A stretch of DNA of 64,000 bases from Enoplosus armatus. Lineage: Eukaryota > Chordata > Actinopteri > Centrarchiformes > Enoplosidae. The position numbers and the translations under genes were made by a program. Shown piece after piece: positions 1 through 10,259 of this stretch. The stretch is taken from contig NC_092193.1 of NCBI RefSeq assembly GCF_043641665.1, forward strand, positions 461,501-525,500, read 5' to 3'. The notes beneath the pieces were generated by a model, which worked only from the letters and a program-made list of their open reading frames with translations, did no database searches and was not told the origin of the DNA. Each line of letters begins with the position of its first letter. Positions within the stretch are counted from its first letter, which is position 1.

Positions 1-224
1 AGCTTTGAGCTACTGTCATGTGTTATTATGGAACATGCTAATGTATTAGCATAGAGCTACTATCATTAAGGATAATGTAAGCTAATATGTTAGTATGTTG
101 ATATGTTATCATGCAATATGCTAAAGTAGTAGCATGGAGCTGTTATGATTCAGTATAGTGTACACTAAAGTCTCAGCATGAGCTACTATCATTATGCGCA
201 CTGTACACTGTGTTGTCTCTTCAG

Positions 225-1334
225 TTGATGAAGATGATGAGGATGAGGAAGACGAAGTAGTGGAGGTCAGAGGAACAACAGCAGGAAGTCGAGCTGAGCC
301 GCAGCAGCACGCTGCGGGACTCTTAGCCAATCAGCAGCCTCCTTTGTCTCCGGTTCAGCCTGCAGGTGTTCAGCTCTCAGCTCCGCCCCCTCAGAGACCC
401 TCAGAGGCTCCGCCCACCACCACATTACCGACCAAAAGCCCCGCCCCCTCATCAACCAGTCTGGCCCCGCCCCTCCCCACTGCCAGCCCCACCCCTCAGG
501 TATTACATCACATGCTGCATTCAGGTGCTGCTGGGAAATCTGATAATCCTCAGTGTTGTTACTGTCAGCTGAGGTTACCCATGTGCTGTGGGGTTCAGGA
601 TTCTGGATAACTGTTGCTTTTGACTTTCATGTCACATGTGAAAGCTTTGGTAACACTTCATTTTAGAGTCCCCTAATTATTTCTTATCAGGTGCTAATGA
701 GACGGTGTTGATTTGGTTCAGTTCATTACATTTTAAAACAATATAGACATGTCTGTCTCCATGTGATGGAAAATTACAGGCAGCATAAACAAATATGAAT
801 AATGAACAAATGATCTGTTCTCGGGTTTAATTGATCTCTTCAGTCATAAAACTTATAACTCATACAGACTCCAACAGCTCCTTGCTCATCAAACTCAGAA
901 CACTGTTTTAATAACTCATATTACACAGCTCTTTATGCAGCACAGAAAACACACACATTTATTTAGCAATATGCACCATGTAAGCAAAATATTAACTCAC
1001 TATTAAAGCTATTATAACTAGTTTTTAACACAGGGGCCTCAACATCAGGTAGAAATAAACCTGTCCGTTACTGACGCATGTCACCAAACTCATTTGTAAT
1101 TAATTACCACAAACAGACGCAATTGCAGCGTTACTGCATGAACAATACAGCAGGTTTACTTTCTGTTTTTTATATTTCACACATATTAAATATGAAAAAT
1201 GATATAGAAAACAATAATAAACAATGCCTCTTCTTCTTCTTCTTCTGTAGGTTCAGTCTGATCAGCAGAATGAGTCGGAGGACAAAGACGGACCTAAACA
1301 TGTCTTCTCCTTCAGCTGGCTCAACCAGAAGTAA
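225..1334 (+). CDS. trim55: TRIM55 (MuRF2) C-terminal exons, partial
   Basis: Last two coding exons of a gene entering from the left. Exon 225-499 follows a ttctcttcag-type acceptor and encodes an acidic stretch (DEDDEDEEDEVVEV) and then a Pro/Ser/Thr-rich tail; its donor is cag|gtatta. Exon 1251-1334 follows a pyrimidine-rich acceptor and joins in phase 0, ending in HVFSFSWLNQK and a TAA at 1332-1334. The FSFSWLN ending after an acidic, low-complexity tail is what I recall for TRIM55, a sarcomere-associated RING E3 ligase that binds titin and microtubules in muscle. The RING, B-box and COS regions would lie to the left of the window. The neighbouring crh and adhfe1 genes match the human TRIM55 neighbourhood. 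The assignment rests on the short C-terminal motif plus synteny; which teleost duplicate (a or b) it is cannot be told. Confidence 0.78.
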
Positions 1335-1924
1335 AGCCAGTGACACCAGTCCAGGACCTGGATCACTCTGACTCACTCTTCTCTGCCAGACTTTAGTACA
1401 TTTTCACACGATTTTACATTATTTTAATGTCAATAACTGCAGTAACATACAGTCTGTTAGTATTTATTAATGGACATTATGGAGGGAATGTCATTTACAA
1501 AATGCCTAAAATTACTTTTTTAATATGACATATTCTTCCACCAGTCCAATATTCTCAAAGGATTTTTTTTTTTAAAGGTTGTCGTTTCAACACAAAAACG
1601 TAATAAAAAATGTATTCTGTTAAAATGTCAAATAAATTATTGTTTTATTATGAAACTGGTTTTCTTCCAACTGTCTGCTTTAAAGGGAAACTCCACCCGA
1701 AACTGTGTTGTTTTTCTCAGGTGAAGAGAAGGTGACACCAGACTCCATGAAAAAATCTTTGAAGCTGAAGACATTTTCTGAATCAGTAGAGTTTCTTTAA
1801 TAATTCAGCACAAGACACTGAGCATCATTTTATTTATACTGTGCAACAGGTTATTGTGACCACCCCCCCACCTCTCCACCCAGAATGCTGTTCTTTGCTG
1901 ACCACCCAGAATTCTGTTTGACTG
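1335..1924. other. trim55 3' UTR and flank
   Basis: AT-rich non-coding sequence. AATAAA-type poly(A) signals are present near 1602 and 1631, the likely end of the trim55 transcript. At about 1685-1795 there is a piece of a dispersed repeat (motif gaagagaaggtgacacca) that recurs near 16500 and, more diverged, near 18475. No gene seen. Confidence 0.55.
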
Positions 1925-2262
1925 CAGTTTAGCATTTAACACCATTGTTTCCCCTCCAAGCTCGTCATCAGGCTCAGAGACCTGGGACTTAACACCGGAT
2001 CCTGAACTTTCTGATGGGCAGACTCCAGTCTGTGTGGATCGGCAGCACCACATTCTCCACCCTGACTCCCAACAGCGGCCGACTCTCCTGTACTCTCTGT
2101 TCAGACTGCGTGTACCCCCACAGCCCCAACACCATCACCAAGTTTGCTGACGTCACAAACATCATTGGCCTGATCACCGGCGATGATGAGGCGGTCTACA
2201 CAGAGGAGGTCAGAGTCCTTGTGGATTGTGGACTACAGGAAGTGACAGAGAGAAGGACATGA
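1925..2262 (+). mobile_element. LINE reverse-transcriptase fragment
   Basis: Short piece of a non-LTR retrotransposon RT domain, truncated at both ends. Readable parts are the GSTTFSTLTPNSG stretch and NTITKFADVTNIIGLITGDD, which correspond to the palm region in which FADD is usual; here the second Asp is replaced by Val. The frame shifts upstream, near 1960-2010. It abuts the L2 element that starts near 2265 but belongs to another LINE lineage, so the junction is a nested or neighbouring insertion. Confidence 0.7.
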
Positions 2263-2264
2263 CC

Positions 2265-5200
2265 CCTGGAAAACACTGAAGCCAGTCTTATTCGTTATAG
2301 TCTATCGCGCTCCAGGTCCATACTCTGAATTCTTATCTGAATTCTCAGAGTTTTTATCAGGTTTAGTCCTTAAAACAGACAAAGTCATTATCGTAGGGGA
2401 TTTTAATATTCATGTGAACGTTGATAAGGATAGCCTTGGTACTGCATTTATCTCTTTATTGGATTCGATCGGCTTCTGTCAGAGGGTACAGAAACCCACT
2501 CACTGTTTTAATCACACCCTCGACCTGGTTCTGACATATGGACTTGAAATTGAACATCTAATTGTCTTTCCACAGAATCCTTTCTTATCGGACCATTAAT
2601 TAATACCTTTTGAATTCCTATTACTGGACTACACACCATTAGGCAAAAAAGTCTACACCAGATATCTGTCTGATAGTGCTGTAGCTAAATTTAAGGAAGT
2701 GATTCCATCGGCATTAAATTCAATGCCACGTCTCAATACAACTGAGGACTCCTTTGCTAACCTTAGTCCCTCCCAAATGGACGATCTTGTTGACAGTGCT
2801 GCAGGCTCAATGCGATTGACACTCGACTCTATTGCCCCTCTTAAAAAGAAGATAATAAAACAAAGAAAGTCGGCTCCATGGTATAACACCCAAACCTGCA
2901 AATTAAAGCAATCAGTGCAGAAACTTGAAAGGAAATGGCGCTCCACCAAACTGGAGGAATCACGTTTAATTTGGCAAGATAGTCTTAGAACTTATAGGAA
3001 GGCCCTCTGTAAAGCCAGAGCACCCTATTACTCAACATTGATAGAAGAGAACAAAAACAACCCCAGGTTTCTCTTCAGCACTGTAGCCAGGCTGACAGAG
3101 AGTCACAGCTCTATGGAGCCATGTATTCCTATAACCCTCAGCAGTAATGATTTCATGAGCTTCTTTAATGATAAAATTCTAACTATTAGAGACAGAATTG
3201 ATCACCTCCTGTCTTCAGGTGGTACCTTACCTTCAAACACAGGAATCTCAGAAATAGCTGTAAAACCTGATGTATATTTAGATTGCTTTTCTCCCATTGA
3301 CCTTCACCAAATTACTAAAACCATCTCTTCATCTAAGCCATCAACTTGTCTCTTAGACCCCATCCCAACCTGGCTGCTTAAAGAGGTTTTACCTTTAGTC
3401 AGCACTTCTTTACTAGACATGATCAATCTGTCTTTATTAACAGGCTACGTACCACAGTCCTTTAAAGTAGCTGTAATTAAACCTCTTCTTAAAAAGCCCA
3501 CTCTTGATCCAGAGGTTTTAGCCAACTATAGACCTATATCTAACCTCCCCTTTCTCTCCAAGATCCTTGAGAAAGCAGTCGCCAACCAACTGTGTGACTT
3601 TCTACATGACAATAAAGTTGCTTGAGGACTTTCAGTCAGGTTTCAGAGCTCATCATAGCACAGAGACAGCACTGGTGAACGTTACAGATGACCTTCTAAC
3701 TGCATCAGACAGAGGACTTGTCTCTATACTTGTTCTGTTAGACCTTAGTGCTGCATTCGACACCATTGACCATCATATCCTATTACAGAGACTGGAACAT
3801 TTAATTGGCATCAAAGGAACCGCACTAAGCTGGTTTAAGTCGTATTTATCAGATCGATCTCAGTTTCTACATGTTAATGATGAATCCTCCATATACGCCA
3901 AAGTCAGTCATGGAGTTCCACAAGGTTCTGTGCTTGGACCAATACTATTCACCTTATATATGCTTCCTTTAGGGGATATTATTAGAAAACACTCCATACA
4001 TTTTCATTGCTATGCAGATGATACCCAGCTATATTTATCGATCAAGCCAGAAGAACCTCATCAGTTAGCCAACCTCCAAGCATGCCTTAAGGACATAAAG
4101 ACCTGGATGACCTGTAATTATCTGATGTTGAACTCAGACAAGACAGAAGTTATTGTTCTTGGCCCTGAACACCTCAGAAACACAGTATCTAAGGATATTG
4201 TTACCCTAGATGGCATTGCCCTGGCCTCCAGCGCCACCGTGAGGAATCTCAGAGTTGTCTTTGATCAGGACATGTCCTTTAACTCCCACGTAAAACAAAC
4301 TTCAAGGACTGCCTTCTTTCACCTCCGTAACATTGCAAAAATCAGGAAGATCCTGTCTCAAACAGATGCAGAAAAATTAGTCCATGAATTTGTCACGTCT
4401 AGGCTGGATTATTGCAGTTCCTTATTATCAGGCTGTCCCAATAAGTCCCTGAGGACTCTCCAGCTGATCCAGAATGCTGCAGCACGTGTACTGACAGGAA
4501 CCAGGAAAAGAGATCATATTTCTCCTGTATTAGCTTCTCTGCACTGGCTCCCTGTAAAATCTAGAATAGAGTTTAAAATCCTTCTCCTGACCTACAAAGC
4601 TCTTACTGGTCAGGCACCATCATATCTTAAAGAGCTCATAGTACCCTATTACCCCACTAGAGCACTCCGCTCCCAGAATGCAGGGCTGCTTGTGGTTCCT
4701 AGAGTCTCCAAAAACAGAACAGGAGCCAGAGCCTTCAGCTATCAAGCTCCTCTCCTGTGGAATCAGCTCCCAGTTTGGGTCCAGGAGGCAGACACACTCT
4801 CTACTTTTAAGAGTAGGCTTAAAACTTTGCTTTTTGATAACGCTTATAGTTAAGGGCTGGCTCAGGCCTGCCTGAACCAGCCCCCTAGTTATGCTGCTAT
4901 AGGCCTACACTGCTGGGGGACTTCCCATGATGCACTGAGCTTTCCTCCTCTCCCTCCTCATCTTTGCACATTCATCACAGTCCAATGCATGTTACTAACT
5001 TTATTTCTTCCCCGGAGTTTCTTTGTGCTTTGTCGACTCGTAGGTTGCTGTGGATCGTGGTCCTGGTATGCCTGGGTGCTGCTGCCATGGGCCTGCCTGA
5101 CTCTCATCACTACAGTTATTATGTTAAGTCGTAGTTCTGTTACTATTAAAGCTGTTATTGCTATAATTAATCTCAGCTATTATTACAGATGTAACTACTA

Positions 5201-5545
5201 TTATCAGTCATATTTCCAGTATTATTATAAATATAGCCGCTATGGCTACTGCTAGTGCTCCCATACATCTCTGCCTGTCTATCTGTGTATCTGTCTACAT
5301 TACAGTTTATTGATTTTATCATTACTGTACACCTGCCTACCCCAGTATTATATTTTATCTTATTGTATTATATTTTATTATATATATATTTTAACTTCTG
5401 CAGTATTTTATGTGTTACATTCTCTTTTACTTCTACTTTTTCATTTCATACATATTGTTTGAGCATTGTTGGACAAGCCTGAGAGCCAGCGACTGCTTCA
5501 CTGTAGGTGTGACAATAAAGAACTTGAACTTGAACTTGAGCAGCA
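2265..5545 (+). mobile_element. L2-clade LINE, 5'-truncated, near-complete ORF2
   Basis: Non-LTR retrotransposon. The reading frame opens inside the endonuclease domain (VIVGDFNIHV near 2395, C-terminal SDH at about 2590), continues through the linker, and enters RT with [15 protein letters not shown] (near 3630), [24 protein letters not shown] and the catalytic YADD (near 4010); it ends at the TAA at 4851-4853 after the usual C-terminal [10 protein letters not shown]. Only two lesions are seen: an in-frame TAA at 2597-2599 and a one-base type frameshift near 3620. The 3' UTR runs to a short tandem tail of TTGAAC units at about 5518-5540, typical of L2/CR1-group elements. ORF1 and the 5' end are absent. 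The copy is inactive, but the low lesion count suggests a fairly recent insertion. Confidence 0.88.
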
Positions 5546-6640
5546 ACTCTCTGTTCTTTTGAATCAGGGATTGAAACTTGAAAATGAAATTTTACTTAAT
5601 GGTACGTGCTCTACCAGGTGATGTCCCCATTATTTATGGTCATAATATTAATAGGCATTAAAGGACAGAAGAAGAAGTAGAAGTTGTAGTCAAGAAGCAA
5701 ATACAATGTATACCATAAATATCAGGTCTTTATTAATAAACATTTTGCTTTTGTTTTCATCAAAAAAACAGGACTATTTTCAGCGGTGGATGAATCCACA
5801 TGTGGTGCTCTAGTGAGTATGTGGGGCAGCAGGACGGTGTATGTGGGACTGAGTCAAAATAAACTACAGTGGCCCAGCAGCTGGTTTGAATCACTCAATA
5901 ATTTGGGGTTGAAGCAGCAACAGACGTGACTTTGAAAAGTTTTATTGGAAATATAAAATGTTCAGGTATTCTGTGATGCTCTCACCAACACATTTATTAC
6001 CAACAAAAGATTCAGACATTAGACTGATTCATCTGTCAGTCACAACACAAACATCCAAACATCTGGCTTGTCAAATCAACTGGTTCAACTGTCAGAGAAG
6101 TCAACTGTGTAATGGGTGAAAATAAGATAAATCCACTTTTCTTCTTATAGTGCAGTTCTTTTTCTAACTTTAAAACCAACTAAGGAGACATTTAAGGTGA
6201 GAATCAGGGCAGAGGAGGTAACTTTAAACCAAAAAAGAAATAAAGAAACATTTCTGAAAATATATATATACAGTCACTGTGTCTCTTCCCACCTCTGAAA
6301 CCAGAAACTTGTATGATAAATATTGAAATTATTGTAAAGATAAATAATGAAATGCATAATTAAATTCTAAAATGATTATAAATAATCAGTAAATCAATAA
6401 ATAAACGTTTTTTATTTAATTTTACATTTCCACTGACAGGGATGTAGAAATAAATTAGAAACATGTATTTATTATTTTAGTTAAACATTTGAGTATTTAT
6501 TTAGTCTTTCATGAAAGCTTATTACTTTTTGATTGATGAGTAATTCATATTTCATCTTCCATAAATGAAATATAGTCAATGTCTACTGTAAGCAATGAAA
6601 GCAGTTAAAATGTCTTAAAGTGTCAGTTTTTAATGTAAAA
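5546..6640. other. Intergenic, crh 3' flank
   Basis: No gene seen. A dispersed repeat copy lies at about 5768-5870 (motif tgaatccacatgtgg); a second copy is at about 40195-40295. The rest is AT-rich. AATAAA on the minus strand (TTTATT on plus) occurs in 6370-6480 and could end the crh transcript. Confidence 0.4.
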
Positions 6641-6644
6641 AGTG

Positions 6645-7056
6645 AGAGCAGTTGAAGTGTCAGAGATGAAAGCAGTTGAAGCATCAAATGAAGACTCAGA
6701 GATGAAAGCAGTCGAAGTGCCAGTTGAAAAGTCACAGATGAAAGCAGTTGAAATGTCAGTTGAAGAGTCAGAGATGAAAACAAATTAAGTGTAAGTTGAA
6801 GAGTCAGACATGAAAGCAGCTGAAGCGTCAGTTGAAGAGTCAGAGATGAAAGCTGATGAAGTGTACGTTGAAGAGTCAGAGATGAAAGCAGCTGAAGTGT
6901 CAGTTGAAGAGTCAGCAATGAAAGCAAATGAAGTGTAAATTGAAGAGTCAGAGATGAAAGCAAATTAAGTGCAAGTTGAAGAGTCAGAGATGAAAGCAGT
7001 TGAAGGGTCAGTTGAAGAGTCAGAGATGAAAGCAGTTGAATTGTCAATTGAAGTTG
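6645..7056. repeat. 36-bp minisatellite in crh 3' region
   Basis: About 11 diverged head-to-tail copies of a 36-bp unit, with the core gagtcagagatgaaagcag followed by a ttgaagtgtcag-type half. It starts about 110 bp after the crh stop codon and so probably lies in the crh 3' UTR. Because 36 is a multiple of 3, one plus-strand frame reads as a 12-residue repeat of the type VEVSVEESEMKA, broken by three in-frame stops; the minus strand is open for 154 codons. No start, splice or domain evidence makes either a real protein. Confidence 0.85.
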
Positions 7057-7164
7057 AAGGAGCAGAAGATTTGAAGATCAAACACAAGACTGACTGGATG
7101 TTTTAGGAGGCAGTTGGAGGATAAAATGATAAAAATACTCGACAGGAAGTGAAAAGTTTGTTGA

Positions 7165-7623
7165 TCATTTGCCGAAGGTGTCCATCATCTTGCGGTTGCT
7201 GTCGGCCTGCTGGGCAATCTGCTCGGCTCGTGCCATCTCCAGGACCTCCCTGAGCAGGTGGAAAGTAAGATCCAGAGAGATGGGAGGCTCCTCTGACCTC
7301 TTCCCCTTCTCCCCGCCCTCCTCTACCTCCTCCTCCTGCTGCTGCTCCACCTGGGCCTGCAGGACACGCCATGTGAGCTGCAGCAGAGCCCGGTTCACCG
7401 CAGAGGATGAGGAAGACGAGGAGAGGAGGTCTGGAGCAGCAGCAGATGAGGATCCTCCACCTCCACCCAGCCGGATTGAGAATTCTTCCCCCAGGCGGAG
7501 GAGCAGCGGTCGGGGGAGGAGCAGGCGGATGCTAGTGGGAGCATCGACGGGTCGACAGTCAGCAGAGTGGGGGAGGAAGGCACTGAGCAGAGCCATGATC
7601 CACAACAACACATTCAGCTTCAT
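7165..7623 (-). CDS. crh: Corticotropin-releasing hormone precursor
   Basis: Single coding exon for a 152-residue prepro-CRH. The start is the ATG at 7623-7621; an open GTG two codons earlier is not used. Residues 1 to about 24 form a hydrophobic signal peptide ending near SADC. A GEEFSIRLG motif marks the conserved cryptic segment of CRH precursors, followed by Gly/Ser and Glu-rich runs. The dibasic site EKGKR precedes the 41-residue hormone beginning SEEPPISLDLTFHLL and ending DTF, and GK-stop gives C-terminal amidation. CRH drives pituitary ACTH release through class B receptor CRHR1. Compared with the usual teleost hormone I recall, I see L27I, H32D, E39D and I40T. These changes and the shortened precursor raise the possibility that this is the divergent second teleost crh copy rather than the canonical one. 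The exon begins at 7642 after a ttttccttcag acceptor (minus strand). Confidence 0.95.
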   Translation of the reverse strand: MKLNVLLWIMALLSAFLPHSADCRPVDAPTSIRLLLPRPLLLRLGEEFSIRLGGGGGSSSAAAPDLLSSSSSSSAVNRALLQLTWRVLQAQVEQQQEEEVEEGGEKGKRSEEPPISLDLTFHLLREVLEMARAEQIAQQADSNRKMMDTFGK

Positions 7624-8673
7624 CTCCACTCACAGCTACAATCTGAAGGAAAAAACACAAGAAGAGGCTTTAAAGGGTCTTTTCAAGATGCCTGAAAAGA
7701 CAGTTTGTGGGATTATAAATCCCAGAGTGACCTGAGAGGTTTGACCTTCATCTATGTTAAAATAAGTAAGTTAATAAATAAATTGATCAGATGATAGTTC
7801 AGCAGTAGGATATTTTTGCCTGTCTGTCATAAGCTTATTTACAACAGCTAATATGTTTTGAGAGGAACGTGACATTGTCTGAATTATGTTTTTATCAACA
7901 TCTGGAGGAAATGTTTATGAAGCAATGTATCTGTTAAATATTGAAAAACTTTTTTTATTTAAATGAAACCACCAATTAATTAATTAATTAATCACAACAC
8001 AGTAAATACAGAGATAAAGAAATACATATATCACTGTGTATTTCACTTCATTTTTTTGTTTGATTTGTTTTTAATTAGGCACTATAAGTCTTCCATACTT
8101 GTTCATGTATATCTGTCTAACGTTTTGTGATTTTAATGATTTCTTCCTGTGATTAATTCTAGGATCACCTCATAAAGGTGCTATTATTGTTGTTACAATA
8201 CAAATCTATTACAATAAACTACCTTATGATAATAAACCATACTATCTTATCATTCTGTGATACTGTATGTTGTATTCTGTTATCTTGTATTTATTACATA
8301 TTCCTATTTCTTACTTTATTATTGAGGTGTTTAAAAATGTTCATATATAAACATGTTTATCACTGGGTGATATTTGTAGTTATTTATTGACACTATATTT
8401 ATATCACTTTCGCATTATATTTACTACAAATACAAATACATATTTCCATGTATATTTATTAGAATATTGTGTATTGCTTCCTTACTTTGACACGTTTACT
8501 GCTTATCTGCATCGTGTTCTCACCTGTCTCACTGCTCTGGATCTTTGATGCTAATGTTTCCTCCAGCATGTTCAATAAAGTTTCATTTTATCTTGTTAGC
8601 AGTAGTTGTTATATGAGTATTGACTTATATTGTATATTTTAATAAATTGAGATGAAAAAAAAGGTTCTCTTAC

Positions 8674-8768
8674 CTGATCGTCCTGCAGAGCTGCTGTCTG
8701 TCTGTCTGCCTGTCTGTCTGTCTTCATTCACCTCAGCTCTGATCTGTCTCTCTGTGTCTCTTCAGTCA
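8674..8768 (-). other. crh: crh non-coding exon 1
   Basis: Read on the minus strand, a donor gatcag|gtaaga lies at 8674/8673 and pairs with the acceptor at 7643, giving a 1031-bp intron 1, the organisation known for vertebrate CRH genes (5' UTR exon plus one coding exon). The upstream limit is set about 30 bp downstream of the TATA box and is approximate. Confidence 0.7.
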
Positions 8769-8793
8769 AGTAGAAACACTCGAGCTGTTTCTA

Positions 8794-8802
8794 CTTTATA
8801 TA
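8794..8802 (-). promoter_or_regulatory. crh: crh TATA box
   Basis: TATATAAAG on the minus strand, about 30 bp upstream of the inferred crh transcription start. A G/C homopolymer run (about 8820-8830) lies just upstream. I did not find a full TGACGTCA cAMP-response element nearby. Confidence 0.65.
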
Positions 8803-8830
8803 TCAGTGTGAGTCTCGGTGGGGGGGGGGG

Positions 8831-8869
8831 CTCTGCACGCACTCAGACACCTTGATATGAATGGGACCG

Positions 8870-8900
<31 letters not shown>

Positions 8901-10259
8901 GTCATAAAACATGCAGCTTTTGGATGTTCATGCATTTATATATTTCATCATCAGGGCAAAGATCATATTCTTCATGTTCATTGTTATCACCTTCATCATC
9001 ATCATCATCATCATCATCACACATTTCATTAAATTTGATCCATTAATCAGCAGCAGCAGATTATTAAGATCATGAGAAACAAAAATGAATTTTCAGATGA
9101 ATCTGATATTCAGAGGATGAAGTCTGTTGTAAACTTTGTAGTTGTAGAGTTGTAAAACTCAAACAGACAGCAGCTGACTTCCTGTTTGCTGGAGGCAGGC
9201 GGTGAGCGGACAACCTCAACGATGACCATCACGATGATGATGATGATGATGTGACCTTTCTCAGCTCGACTGTGGACTGAGTCTCTGACCTTCATCTCCT
9301 GCAGTAACAGAAAACACAGTGACAGGAAGTCTGAAGGCATCTCTGCTTCACTAACTAACAGAGAGAGGAGTTTAGTCTGCGTCACCGGCCTGCAGGTGCA
9401 TCAGGAGGGTAAACCGGTCCTAAAGGGTCAAACCTCCATTATAGTACAATATACATCATAACCGACATGTTTCAACCAATGTGTTTTGGTTTGTGGCAGG
9501 GTCATGGTCTTTGTCAGGGTCACCAGGCTGCGTGACATGTTTCAATGTGTTTTGGTTTGGGGTCTTTATTTGTTTCAAGTCCCTGCAGTCTTGTCATATT
9601 AATAACCCAGAAATATACATTCAAATGTTCAAAATGCATTTAAAAAAAACCTTAATTACTACAAATAAACGTGTAAACATGTGAGGAATTCATCTGAGAG
9701 AAATTCAGGACATTTAAGGAATAAATAATTTGGCTTTCTAACACACACATACACACACACAGTTCAGTATTGATCGATCAATATTTGATCTGACAGGTCT
9801 TCATCAATCCTGCAGCAGCTACGTCTGTCCGTCACTCGTCATCATCGAACAATAACCTGCATTACGGCTGAGAGTCACATGAACATGTAGACAGCAGCTG
9901 ATTGGACAGGAGCTGCTGTCACAGTGAGCGCACTCAGTCAGAAAGTTGGAATAAATTCAGAGATGATCCATAACTGCAGTCTCTCTGACCTTTAGGATGA
10001 CGGATGATGACAAGGTGTGATGACACGGATGAGGTGTCGCCCATTCATATTCAGGTGTGTGTCAGCAGAGCGACAAAGAGACGAGTCGGTGAATATGAAA
10101 TGAGTCGTGTAGGTCATACTCTCCACCGTCTGTATATTGAATAAATTGAGGTGCTGCATTTGTCACTATTTTAATCATTTTGTCTGTATCACATACATCT
10201 GATGTCACAGTCTGCCGTTTCCTTTACCTGCTTCTCAGTAGTTTTCCAGGTTCGCCGCC
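8831..10259. other. Intergenic, crh upstream flank
   Basis: No gene seen. It contains short GAT/GATG microsatellites (about 8868-8900, 8995-9022 and, as CAT/GAT runs, 9230-9252). It is the probable enhancer flank of crh; no specific operator could be assigned by eye. Confidence 0.4.

Noticed and set aside
7624..7629. GTG as an upstream start for crh
   Set aside because: The ATG two codons later has the correct signal-peptide start and is the normal initiator.
7169..7735. 188-codon plus-strand frame over crh
   Set aside because: Antisense shadow of the GC-rich crh coding exon.
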